Origin: Portunus trituberculatus
Lineage: Eukaryota; Arthropoda; Malacostraca; Decapoda; Portunidae
DNA: 64,000 nucleotides
Direction of reading: 5' to 3'
NCBI RefSeq assembly: GCF_017591435.1
Contig: NC_059295.1
Location: forward strand, 42,114,282-42,178,281
The notes beneath the pieces were generated by a model, which was given only the letters and a program-made list of their open reading frames with translations, was not told the origin of the DNA and searched no databases. Made by a program: the position numbers and the translations under genes. Shown here piece after piece: positions 21,779 through 31,980 of this stretch (position 1 is the stretch's first letter; each line of letters starts with the position of its first letter).

Positions 21779-22881
21779 CAGTAAAACCTCGCTTGACGAA
21801 CGTCTCTAGGGACGAACAATTCGGGAGACGACCAAAAAATTTATCAATATTTCGACCCAGGGGACAAACGATATTTCGTGGAACGAACGCGGTTAAACGG
21901 CTCGCCTGCCAGCGAACAGTTTGTGTGATAGCCAACTCGGCTATCACACAACAACAAAACAAAACATAAGCACAAAAGAAAATAGAAACAGGAACATACG
22001 AAAAATATTACATAACAATCTCCGTGCCACCACGATTTTCTCCTGTTTTTCCTGGGCATGGTGATGTTACCAGCGCACTTTACTGTAGCTTCCTCGGTGT
22101 TATCCTTGCTGTTCTGGTGGCTCTCAGCGTTGCTGTCATCATCATCCTGGCCATGTCCAGGTACTGCAGATTGTGGCACATCCATCGCAGCTGTTTCCTC
22201 GCTTGCCTGGCAAGGAACACCGCCCTACTGCCCTCTCCTCTCACACTGAGCATCACCTCCGAGGATCAAAGGCACTTCCTGGCCACGTACCTTTAACTTC
22301 CCTTCTTGGAAGTCCAAACTTGCTCCCACACGCGTGAGGAAGTCAATCCCCAGCAGGCAAGGGTCTTCCAAGGCAGAGATGAAGACTGGCAATCTTTCCA
22401 TGTTTCCCACGCCGATGTTCACTATAACGGGGCCCCACATAGCAGCACTGACTTGTGACGCTACACAGCTGTTGTGTAGCTCTGGCACGCTGCACACATC
22501 CAAAGTCCTCTCTCATGACTGTCTTCTCGGATCTTGTCTGTCTTCCTCCCCATCCTCCTCTCCTTCATTCATCATGCCATCAATGTCCAGTCTCTCAAGT
22601 AAATAACCTTTTCTTTTTATTCATTTTATTATCATTTTGATAGCATTTAGCTAAGGAAAACAATTTAGGCTTTCTATAATTATTTCGTTCATGTCAGGCA
22701 TACATTAAAGGTCTATTTTGAATGGGTTTTATGGACAAAAGTATGATTTTTTTTTTTGGTCTGGAACGGATTAATGGTATTTCAATACATTCTTATGGGA
22801 AAAATTGATTCAGGGGACGAACAAATCGGGTAACGAACAGGATTTAGTAACGAATTATGGTCATGAGCTGAGGTTTTACTG
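21779..22881. mobile_element. pogo-type non-autonomous element in the LTR
   Basis: The left terminus is cagtaaaacctcgcttgacg and the right terminus is the complement of cagtaaaacctcagctcatg, each flanked by TA. Typical pogo-family internal motifs are repeated near both ends (gacgaac, aacgaa). There is no complete transposase. A minus-strand segment at 22225-22503 resembles a retrotransposon protease. Confidence 0.8.
22225..22503 (-). pseudogene. Retropepsin-like fragment inside the pogo element
   Basis: The translation includes MERLPVFISALEDPCLLGID and FLTRVGASLDFQEGKLKVRG, which resembles the C-terminal half of Ty3/gypsy proteases with their DPC(I/L)LG-DFL motif. The DTG active site is not present. 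The fragment is open for about 90 codons. It seems to have been captured by the transposon or inserted before it was amplified. A function as protease is not possible from this piece. Confidence 0.6.
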
Positions 22882-23264
22882 TATTTTATTTCTTTCATAT
22901 ATAATTAAGTAATACTTTAACTATTGTAACCAATGCATTTGTAACTGTTCTTTAATATATGAGTCGGTCACCAGTGTCAGTGAGTTTTTGCTGACGAGAG
23001 ATTGACAAGATGGAGCTATGTTAGTTGAAGTCTGGCTAACACACGATCTGGCCGTTGTGCTCCCCCGGGCGCTTGCCAGGGTGCTGTGGACTGTGTGTGT
23101 GTACGAGACTATCCTTGTGTAGTGTAAATAACTGTATTGTTAATATAAGGAAAACCCAAGCTGTGTTTTTGTTAACTCCCCTGAGAAGACAGTGTGAGAG
23201 AGTTCCTGAACAAACGACACTGCTATTCTGTGCCCTCTCCGCGGTAACATAACATTGACCACAA

Positions 23265-23347
23265 CAAGACAATTATCCCCTCTTTTTCAGTGACACTCAA
23301 CTGTCTCCCTTTTCCACACTGAATATCCTCCGTTTGTCCTTTACTTA
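23265..23347 (+). pseudogene. Host LINE, third segment
   Basis: About 80 bp of LINE coding sequence between the LTR and the Tigger element. The same text, diverged, occurs at 16095-16170 in the neighbouring LINE copy (ctttag/cagtgacactgaa/ctcaactgt). Confidence 0.65.
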
Positions 23348-23349
23348 TA

Positions 23350-25895
23350 CAGGTGTCCCTCGGTTAACGATCGACTACTTAACGATATTTCGCTCATACG
23401 ATCCCTCCAAATTAATCCCTATTTTTTGGTTAACGATCGCCAAAATTCGGTTAACGATCGGATTGACCAATCGCAATCGCGATCGCAATCGCGATCGCAG
23501 CGCCTCCATCCACCCGCGGCCCGTGCAGTAAACACACCACAGTCTTTCCCGCTGTTTTGATTGTGCAACAACAACTCTATCACGCTCGCTCTAAACTTCT
23601 TTTTGTGCTTATTTGTGATCAAGTGAACTTAGTGATGGCTTCCAAGCGACCCAACGATTGTTCTCCACCGGGAGATAAGGCTAAAAATCGAGAAAGAGCA
23701 TTGGCCTTGATATTAAGTTGAACATTGTGACTCGTCATGAGGGTGGTGAAGGGGTAAACTCTATTGCTCGTGCCCTTGGTTTATCTCAATCAACTGTATC
23801 AACAGTTCTCCAGAAAAAGTACAAGTGAAGCAGCAGGCCAACCAAGTCACAAACCTGCACAAACACACAACAACTCGTAACAGGGAACCGATTATGGAAA
23901 AATTGGAACGTTTGCTGAGGCTATGGATTGAAGACCACACACACCGCCGCATGCCTCTTTCTACCCAACTCACACTACTAAGGCACTGAGCCTGTGGGAG
24001 GACCTGAAACCAGAATTCAACATAGGCGAGACAGTGTCCTTCAAGGCCAGTAAGGGGTGGTTTGAACGTTTCAAACATCGTGGGAGTCTACACAACCTCA
24101 AGGTTAGTGGGGAGGCAGCGAGTTCGGATCAACCCGCTGCAAACGCCTTCAAGCCTTTGCTTAAAGAGCGCATCGAGGAAGGAGGTTATTCAGCCAAGCA
24201 GGTTCTAAACTTTGACGAGACAGGCCTGTATTGGAAGAAGATGTCATCGAGAACGTTTATAGCAAAGGAGGAGAAGTCGGCACCAGGATTCAAGGCATCT
24301 AAAGACAGGTTAACATTATTGGTGGGGGGGAATGCCGCTGGTGATCTTAAGCTTAAACCATGCCTTATTTACCATTCCCAAAACCCAAGAGCTCTGTCTG
24401 GCTATATTAAGGAATATTTGCCCGTAGTATGGAAGGCAAACAAAAGGGTGGATGACGACTGTTATCATGCAAAGTTACGTGACAGGATACCTCTCCAAAT
24501 TCCTAAAAGAATATGCTGCCCAAAACAACATTGCTAACAGATTTCTCTTGCTGTGTGACAACGCCCCAGCCACCCAGAGAGCATGAATGACTGGGCAGAT
24601 AATATTGAGGTCATGTTTATGCCCCCAAACACAACTGCCCTCATCCAGCCGATGGACCAAGGAGTCATCGCTACTTTCAAGGCCTATTACCAGCGGCGCA
24701 CCATGAAACAGCTGTTGGCCTGCATTGACACCCCTGACAAGCCGACCATGAAACAATTTTGGAAGGATTATAACATTAAAAAGGGGATCGACAACATCGA
24801 CGAGTCATGGAAGGAGGTGTCCAAGTCGGCAATGAATGGATGTTGGCGTAATTTGTGGCCTGAGTGCGTGGAACGTAAACAGGAAGTCCCTGTCGATGTT
24901 ACAGCAGTAAGGAAAGACATCGTTCATATCTCCCATAAGGCAGGCTTCAATGAGGTGGACGAGAATGACGTACAAGAACTGCTGGACAGTCATTCTGAGC
25001 CTCTCCAACGACGACCTCATGGAGTTGGAGAAACAAAATACTTTGGAGGAAATGGAGGAGGACAAGGAGCCTGAAAGAACCCTCTCCGTCAAGATTTTCG
25101 AGGAGATTTTTAATCATATTAACCAGGCCATACATCTTCTCCAGGAGAATGACCCCAACCCAAACCGAAGTAATGGCGTGACTAATGCTATAGAAAATGA
25201 CATGAAAGTGTATAAAGAACTATTTGAGGCAAAGAAAAGGATGGCAAAACAGACAGTCATCTCATCTTTCTTCAAACCACTCACCGCCCAAGCAACCCCA
25301 TCCACATCCCAAGCAACCCCATCTACCGATCAAGCAACTCCATCCACCTCCCAAGCTACCCCATCCACCTCAAAAGCAATCCCATCTACTTCCATAGGAG
25401 TCATCTCGTCGTACTTCAAAGTTCGTCCTGCTACCTCGAAAAACTCCACCCACTTCCAAAACAACTCCATCCACCTCCAAAACAACTCCACCCACATCCA
25501 ATCTATCCTTCACATCCACCGTAACCTTGAGTGACGATGAGGAGAGCCTGGATGACCCACCCCCACTGGAAAACGTATTCTCTCAAGAATTTGAAGGGTT
25601 TGAAGCAGCTGACCGAGTTTGGGTCGGTGTGGGCATGATGAGATTTAATCCTCCAAGGCCCTGTGTCCTCGGGGCACAAAACAACACACTACGCATATCA
25701 CATCCACTCCTCAAGGTAAGTACTACCAATTCTAAAGGTGTAAATAACAACTAACAACATAGAAAGTGTCGTTTATTTACGCATCGCGAAATACATGTAT
25801 GTAGTTGATAATTTCAAATCCCTCAGTTAGCGATCGTTTCGGTTAGCGATCTGTTTTTGGGAAACGTAACCCTATCGTTAACCAAGGGATACCTG
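23350..25895 (+). mobile_element. Tigger-like DNA transposon, complete termini
   Basis: The left terminus is caggtgtccctcggttaacg and the right terminus is the complement of caggtatcccttggttaacg, with TA on both sides (23348-23349, 25896-25897). The internal subterminal motif gttaacgatcg/gttagcgatcg recurs near both ends. The element is 2546 bp and holds a single nearly complete transposase gene in plus orientation. It interrupts the LINE between 23347 and 25898. Confidence 0.9.
23635..25741 (+). pseudogene. Tigger-like transposase, lightly damaged, with PIP-box-like motif
   Basis: The ATG at 23635 starts MASKRPNDCSPPGDK. A psq-type helix-turn-helix (NSIARALGLSQSTVSTVLQK) follows in another frame, then a CENP-B-like domain (SFKASKGWFERFKHRGSL) and a DDE domain: LNFDETGLYWKK, LLLCDNAPA and ALIQPMDQGVI, with all three acidic residues. 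Damage is limited to an early frameshift near 23700, a few single-base indels near 24440, 24570 and 25000, and one at 25435. Near the C-terminus, KQTVISSFFKP (PIP box at 25250-25273) matches the PCNA-binding pattern. It is followed by about five 7-residue QATPSTS-type repeats (25288-25392) and an acidic stretch SDDEESLDD. Confidence 0.85.
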
Positions 25896-25897
25896 TA

Positions 25898-26405
25898 ATC
25901 TTAAATGGAAACTTCACATCTCATCTTTTACTAAAACATCTTCTATGAAGTTAGTCGTTCGGCAGCATCTCTGCCAGTTTTTCTCGCCCCTCCAACTGCT
26001 TACTCTGTGCAGGGGCCTTGTCTGTCCTTGTATGAAGTACTCTCCACATATGTGGGGAGGTACCACTCATACAGCTTTATTAGATAGGATGAAATTAAAA
26101 GCTTTTTGTCTCATCAACTCCCCTCCTCTGACTGACTGTCTTCAGCTTCTTTTTCACCGCTGAAATATTGCATCTCTCTCTATCTTTTATCGCTATTGTC
26201 ATGCTAATTGCTCTATTGATCTTGCTAACTGCATGCCTCTCCTCATTCTTTGGCCTCACTGCACAATGCTTTCTTCTTCCTCTTATCTCTATTCTGTCCA
26301 ACCCTCTAATACAAGAGTTAACCAGTATTCTCAATCATTCATACCTTTTTCACTGGTAAACTCTCTGCTTCTGTCTTTCCATCTTCCTTTAACTTGACTC
26401 CTTTT
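25898..26405 (+). pseudogene. Host LINE, fourth segment: RT C-terminus
   Basis: After the Tigger element the LINE continues as VRQHLCQFFSPLQLLTLCRG, YSPHMWGGTTHTALLDRM and LINSPPLTDCLQ, the conserved C-terminal region of this family, with frame changes near 26160. The text acaagagttaaccagtattctcaatcattcat near 26311-26341 recurs in the next copy. Confidence 0.75.
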
Positions 26406-26590
26406 AAGTGGGAGATTTCAAGACATTTTTCCTGGCATTTGGCTATTTCTTTCAAAACTTTTAGGGATCCTGCATTTCCAGTGGGCATTTTTTCTAATAT
26501 TTTGTTGCCTTGTCTTGCATAAAAAAAAGACTTTCCTCTATCTCCCACCTGTATTCTGTCCATCTTTAATGCAAGAGTTAAGTAATACAG
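26406..26590 (+). repeat. LINE 3' region and start of a further LINE tail copy
   Basis: Around 26540-26590 the sequence (ttctgtccatctttaatgcaagagttaagta) repeats the text of 26290-26325, and it continues after the next Tigger element at 27994 (ttctcagtcattcatcc). This is a second, overlapping copy of the LINE tail, interrupted by the element at 26593-27991. Confidence 0.55.
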
Positions 26591-26592
26591 TA

Positions 26593-27991
26593 CAGTAATA
26601 CTCCGCTTAACGAATGTTCGTCTAACGAATTTCCAGTTTAACGTACTATATAAAGTTAGACCTAAAAGTCCGCATAAAGTACAACCACATCCGTTTTAGC
26701 GAATTTTCTGGGTTTGAATTTGCCTTGTGAGGGACCGAGCGTGGCAGCTTTGCTGTGATTGGCTGGCTCCCTGCCTCTGTCTCTAGTGCTCCTAGCGCAC
26801 TGAGGGTGACTAATGTAGCACTGGATGTCCGTGGGGTCTTGGTCAAGGACATCTGGCAGGAATTCAACATCAGGGCTGCCATCAAGCACATCACCGCTGC
26901 ATGGGACGAGGTGCAGAACAACACCATGAATGCAGTGTGGCCAGAAGTTGTTCGGGACTTCCCCTGCCAAGAAGACCTGCAGCAGGAAATAGCTGAACTG
27001 GTCAATTCAGCTCGTTTGTTGGCCGAGGCAGAAGATGCCATCAACGTGGATGACATTGCTGAGCTCGTCCAGTCTCACACTGATGATCTCAGCGCAGAGT
27101 ACTTGGTGGAGCAGCAGCGGGAGTTAGCAGCTAGGAGGAAGTGGAGGAAGAGTCGCCAGTCCCGAAAGCGACGATGCTCACTAACCTGATGGCGGTGGTG
27201 CAGTGAGGCCTCGATTTCATCAACATGGTGCTGGCCAGGGATGGGAATGCCGACAGGAGCTTCAAGGTCCGGACAGCAGTGCAGGCCTTGCTGCATCCTT
27301 ATAAAGAATCCCTGCAGCAGGAGAGGGCGAGAAGAAAGCAGATGGACATAACCAAGTTCTTCACTTCATCTGCTGCCACCTCCCTGCCACCTCCCTCACC
27401 CTCACTAGAACTGGCTGCCAATTATGCCAGGAGTACCTCCCCATCACTTACCTCACCTCCCTCACTTAGCAGCAGCGAGGAGGATGAGATGAGTTTTTTT
27501 CCGTTTTGTGTTTAGTGTTTTTTTGTGTTAGTATTTTTTTTGTGTTAGTGGTGGTAGTGTGTGGCGAGTGCCTCCCTACCACTTTCCTCACCTCCCTCAC
27601 TTAGTAGCAGCAAGGAGGATGAGATGTGTTTTTTTTTTTTTTTTTTTTTTTTTTGTGTTAGTGATTTTTTTTCAGTGTTTTTGTGTTAGTGTTGTTTGTA
27701 TTAGTGTTTTGAACATTTGTTGTAAGGATAGTCAATAAAACACCTCTTGTTTATTAATATACAATCTTATTTAACCCATATAGTATGTTGGGGATACTTG
27801 GTTATTAATAGTACAGGTACGTATACTAGTATATAATTTTTTTAACCCATGTGGTATGTTGGGGATCAGCCCAGAACGCATCCCCCCTATTTCCATTATT
27901 TCCTATGGAAAAAATACGTCCGCCTAACAAATTTTTGCTCTATGAAGAGCTTTGACACCCCCTATCCTGTTCGTTAAGTGGAGTATTGCTG
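26593..27991 (+). mobile_element. Tigger-like deletion derivative with intact termini
   Basis: The left terminus is cagtaatactccgcttaacg and the right one is the complement of cagcaatactccacttaacg, flanked by TA (26591-26592, 27992-27993). The internal region keeps only the C-terminal half of a transposase. Two diverged direct copies of the 3' part (about 27433-27520 and 27572-27660, sharing cctcacctccctcacttag) show an internal duplication. The same 5' end recurs at 48797. Confidence 0.85.
26800..27515 (+). pseudogene. Tigger-like transposase C-terminal half with PIP-box-like motif
   Basis: The readable frame starts near 26800 (VKDIWQEFNIRAAIKHITAA, NNTMNAVWPEVVRDF) and includes VDDIAELVQSHTDDLSAEYL, which corresponds to the region after the DDE domain. 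It stops at 27189 and continues in the frame ending at 27515. There KQMDITKFFTSSA (27339-27362) fits the PCNA-interacting pattern Q-x-x-I-x-x-F-F exactly. DNA-binding and catalytic residues are deleted, so the element would need a transposase from elsewhere. Confidence 0.75.
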
Positions 27992-27993
27992 TA

Positions 27994-28150
27994 TTCTCAG
28001 TCATTCATCCCTTTCTGTGGTAAACTCCCAGCTTAGTTCTGTATTTCTCTCTTTCTATGACCTAAACTCATAGAAGAGGGAGGTTTCAAGACAATTATCT
28101 CATTCTTTTGGCTAACTCTTTTGATCCTGTTCAGGCACTGGCATCTCAAT
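27994..28150 (+). pseudogene. LINE tail copy, continuation
   Basis: The text ttctcagtcattcatccctttctgtggtaaactccc resumes the LINE copy interrupted at 26592 and matches 26326-26365. A stretch ggaggtttcaagacaattatc corresponds to 26411-26430. The LINE similarity fades after about 28150. Confidence 0.6.
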
Positions 28151-28317
28151 CAGCCTTCCCCTTCAGTTGCCCTTGGACAGTTTTTCCGTTCTACATAGGA
28201 AAGAATGTTTTTGGATGTTTACTCTTTGCAGGTCATTTCTCTCAAAGAAAAATAATCAAGAATTATAATGATAATGGTCATAACAGTAATGGTGATGCAA
28301 TCTTATATTTGTTTCAG

Positions 28318-28476
28318 GTGGTTTCCCTGATGAAATACCTATAAAATATGGAAGTGAGGGACACTTCCAAAAACCTTTTGTGGGCTGCATGAGGGATGTG
28401 ACAGTACACCAGAGCTCCTACCCTATCAGGTTCTCTTCCCTCTCTCAAGGACAAGATCTGCAGCCTTGCTCTTGAG
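28318..28476 (+). CDS. Candidate host exon: laminin-G-like domain, C-terminal part
   Basis: A good splice acceptor (ttatatttgtttcag at 28303-28317) precedes an open segment that translates, with two leading bases in phase, as GFPDEIPIKYG ... KPFVGCMRDVTVHQSSYPI ... QDLQPCS. The pattern (G)GFP ... F-x-GCMRD ... C near the end is that of the last third of laminin G domains, found in neurexins, contactin-associated proteins, laminins, agrin, perlecan and cadherin-related proteins. The frame reaches TGA at 28473-28475, one base before a GT (cttgag/gtttgt), so either this is a terminal coding exon or the true donor is upstream. Which LamG protein it belongs to cannot be told. It is the only host-like coding piece in the window. 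Confidence 0.5.
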
Positions 28477-28479
28477 GTT

Positions 28480-29530
28480 TGTGACTAAAAATATAAGTTT
28501 TAGAAATAACTTATTTCAATGGTTGTTAGCAAAAATGTACTTCATGTTAAAAGTATCTAACCTGTTGGGTGGAAAAAGAAAATTCATAGCTAAACACTGC
28601 TAACCCTAATTCCCTTCAAATTATTTTCCTTGCAACTGCACACACTTGTCCCAACAGTCTTGTCATTGATGGAAATATCATAGAAAGATGTCTTTTAAAA
28701 TGGCATGTTTACCATGATTCAAATCAAATCCCTTTCAGTGGCATTTATTTTTTAGCTTAAGGAAGGGTAAAAAAAATCATAATCAGCTATATGAAAAACT
28801 AAGGATCCTGTCAAACCACAGGAATATTGTTTAACCTAGAGTGTCTGAATCAGATGTAAATGAAGCGTAGTTTCAATGTCAAGGTTTAGCAGTCAAGTCC
28901 AGTTGCACACAGCATCACAAAGATGACACACAACTTTGAGGTAACATTATTTTTGTAATCGTCTGGCTTTTTGGTGCATACTCATGATGTCCAATCCTGT
29001 AAGAGTAAAGAAAATAAGATCTAAAAAATGAGCAACGTGATTTTTACGTGCTTTGCACTTGCTATGTACATTTAGCCTTGGTAATCAAAGACATCTCATT
29101 TGTGTTGACTGCAACTTTGTTTCAAGACCATATCCATAAACTCACAACTCATCACTAGTGAGGAATTTAGGGGTGCTATTTCTGCAATCCAACATATCCT
29201 GTGTGACTTTGTAATAGAATTGTTTTTGTTCTATTGCTAGCAACTTTTGCACAAATTTAACAGATACTCTATAAGTACATGTCCAGGTCCTCTATTAAAG
29301 TGGAATGTGGGAAACCAGTACTTATCCATAATTGGAAAGTTCTCTGGTGATTATATAATAATTTTGTATGACTAATCCAAACTTGATCAATATTCGGGGC
29401 ATTTCTGCTCGTTGCTAATTTAACCTAACAATGTTATTCACTGTCCACTGACATGCAGCCATCTTTTAAGTATTTAAGTGTTTATACTATTTAATGACTT
29501 GGGTAATACGCATGATTTCCTTTTCTAAAA
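28480..29530. other. No feature recognised
   Basis: About 1 kb of AT-rich sequence without a recognisable repeat, RNA or coding region. It may be intron or flank of the LamG-like exon. Confidence 0.5.
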
Positions 29531-29535
29531 TCTCT

Positions 29536-30598
29536 CTTTTTTTTTTTATACCATGTATTTACCTAGTTGTATTTACCTAGTTGTAGTCTTACAGGGCCTG
29601 GGCTTTATGCTCGTGTGGCCCCGTCTCCATATCTACACTTATCCAATCTTACTTTAAAAGTATGCACACTCGTTGCAGACACTACTTCTTCATTTAAACT
29701 GTTCCACATCTCAATACATCTTTGCGGGAAACTATATTTTTCAACATCTCTCAGACATCTTCCGTTTCTCAGCTTTTTACTATGCGATCTTGTGCTTCGG
29801 ATGTCATATTCTTCTCTCAGGATCAGTTTCTCATTATCCACTTGGTCCATTCTGTTAATCAATTTATAAACTTGTATCAGGTCTCCTCTCTCCCTTCTTT
29901 GTTCCAGGGTTGGTAGATCCATAGCCTTTAATCTCTCCTCATATGTCATCCCTTCAAATTCTGGAATCATTCTTGTAGCCATTTTTTGTAGTCTCTCCAA
30001 TTTCCTTATGTGTTTCTTTTTATGAGGGGTCCACACTACTCCTGCATATTCCAATCTGGGTCTTATTATAGTACTTATCAATTTCTTCATCATATCTTTG
30101 TCCATGTAGTGAAATGCTATTCCAATATTCCTTAGCAAATTATATGTTTCTCTAAAAATTCTATCAATATGGCTTACTGGTTGATTGTTTTCTTCCATCG
30201 TCACTCCTAAGTCCTTTTCCTTTTTAACTTTCTCCAGTTCTACTCCATCTTCCATCTTATAGATTCCCACAGGTCATCTTTCACTCTTTCCCATTTCCAT
30301 GACATGGCTTTTGTTCACATTGAACTCCATTTCCCACTTTTTACTCCATTCCCAGATCTTATTTAGGTCTTCTTGCAGTATTTCACAATCCTCTTTTTGT
30401 GGGCTTTTCACGGGAATTTATGGGCTAAAGGGGATACTTTTTATGGTACCTCCTATTTCAAAGCCCACCCACTAAGAAACTGTTGCCCCGAGTAAGGAAG
30501 CCCAACCTACACTCAGACCGTGGACAGGATTCGAACCCATGCGCTTGGAGACCCCTCAGACCCCAAAGCACACATGGTTCCACTGTACCAATGCGGCT
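29536..30598 (-). repeat. tRNA-derived SINE, second copy, split by a LINE
   Basis: The tRNA-like head and body occupy 30598 to 30396 (B box complement near 30529-30540; head begins gccgcattggtacagtgg). The SINE body stops at gtgaaaagcccaca, and the expected tail catggtata plus A run is found at 29552 to 29536, after the LINE. Head sequence is about as long as in the copy at 5845-6064 and differs from it at several CpG-type positions. Confidence 0.75.
29553..30395 (-). pseudogene. CR1-like LINE, 5'-truncated, inserted in a SINE
   Basis: On the minus strand the frame from 30270 to 29605 encodes the RT thumb and C-terminus (EKVKKEKDLGVTMEENNQPV, RPRLEYAGVVWTPHKKKHIR, KMATRMIPEFEGMTYEERL). The 3' end has two units of actaggtaaatacaa, the tail shared by the other copies here. 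The 5' truncation point reads aaaagaggattgtg. On its 5' side lies a SINE body and on its 3' side the SINE tail, so the LINE sits in the SINE just before its A tail. Confidence 0.85.
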
Positions 30599-30599
30599 A

Positions 30600-31880
30600 C
30601 CATCATTTGAGTGGTTTTAACTTAGCTGTTACCAAGTTTTTGACAAAACTTGATGCAATACTGTTACTCTGGTTGTTCCATAGTATTGTGGAACTAAGAA
30701 TCCAGTGGACATTGAGTACATTGCCTCACTCACTAATACTAGTGATTGACACCATATAGGGAAAGAAAAAAATGTACAAATATGCATGAGTCGCCTACAT
30801 TTGCCACACAGCGGACACCTATTATGCTCTATATGTTCATGCAGAAAAAAAAATTGAGCTTGGATACTATTTAACACACCCAGTATATACAATATTTGAA
30901 GCAACCAAGACTGTCATACAAATTATCTTCTGGGCCATCCCTTATTGTCACAAAATCCATATTTTCAGTAATCACTGCTTGGTGATCAGCACAGTTTGTT
31001 ACTCATTGAAAAAAAAAAAATTCAATAGTAGGTGCCTTTCTTGCAGTGCTAATGATTACAGTTAAACATGACTGATCCATAATTCATCTACCAGATGATG
31101 GAACTACAAGGCAGTTCTGACACAACACTACTACCATAGCCCTTCCAGTCATCATACCCATCACAGGCACGTGCTCATCAGAAGAATGATCATGCAGCCC
31201 CCACACCACAGCAATGCTGTTACATGTAAGATTTTTCCTTTTTCATCAATCTGAAAATTATAGGAAAATATTAATTATTTATGATCGTATAACATTTGCA
31301 TCATATTATCTGTGTGATTAGTGTTAATAGAGGTATCATCAAGGTAGTTACTACATACTAGATGAGATCACCTTAAAAGAAAAGTAGAAAGTTATCAGTC
31401 CCAAAGATACACCTTTCTTTAATTCTTTTAAGCAAAGGAAATATAACATTATTTTTTTAACCTAGTTATGGAATCTATCACCAGGCAGCTGTCTGCAAAG
31501 GAAGTAGTCAGGATAGTGGCTATACTTAACATAACTTCCATCCTGCACCACACATCCACCCATCCACCTATTCACCTATTCCTACACAGGCCCAGTTTTG
31601 TGCAAGCTGAGTAGCTTGCAGGCTAGCAATGCAAAGATTTTGCAGGCACATGATGAGTGCAGCTATTATTCTGAAAATACTTGTGAGTTTGGACTAGTGC
31701 AGGTCAGCTTGTTGAGTTGGGCTATGCATGGAACCTGCTATTTATGAGATACTAAGGTAAGGCTGTATAATTATTGGAAGGTTAGTAGTGGTTAGATAAG
31801 AATAGTTGTGTACAGCAGACTTAAGAATAATGCAAGACATAAAAATCAGGATGATTTCTGGGAAATCGTATTTTCTGTAG
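30600..31880. other. No feature recognised
   Basis: About 1.3 kb of AT-rich sequence with a short A run near 31010. No coding or repeat signature was recognised. Confidence 0.5.
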
Positions 31881-31929
31881 GAAACCAATCACTAAGGTAG
31901 CTACGAGCAGCATCTTTAATGGGCCAAAC

Positions 31930-31966
31930 GTTTCGACATTTCATCTTATGTCATCATCAGTGGTCT
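31930..31966 (-). ncRNA. Hammerhead-like motif, 5' inverted copy
   Basis: Read on the minus strand this is CTGATGA, T, GACAT, an 8-nt loop, ATGTC, GAAAC. The core matches hammerhead ribozymes (CUGAUGA ... GAAA) with a five-pair stem II. Compared with the copy at 33731, stem II ends in a G-C pair instead of G-U, a change that preserves pairing. Penelope-like elements are known to carry hammerheads in their terminal repeats. Confidence 0.6.
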
Positions 31967-31980
31967 AAAATAAAACGATA

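Larger units (their letters stand above)
21553..23254 (+). mobile_element. Solo LTR (about 600 bp net) carrying a pogo element
   Basis: The segment begins tgttaggg and ends gcggtaacataaca, giving tgtta/taaca ends as in many gypsy LTRs. Removing the internal pogo element (21779-22881) leaves about 600 bp. The interrupted LINE runs on at about 23265: ccaagg before and caagac after suggest a short duplication of caag, though this puts the right boundary some 10 bp past the taaca end. No internal gag-pol is present, so this is probably a solo LTR. Strand is arbitrary. Confidence 0.6.
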
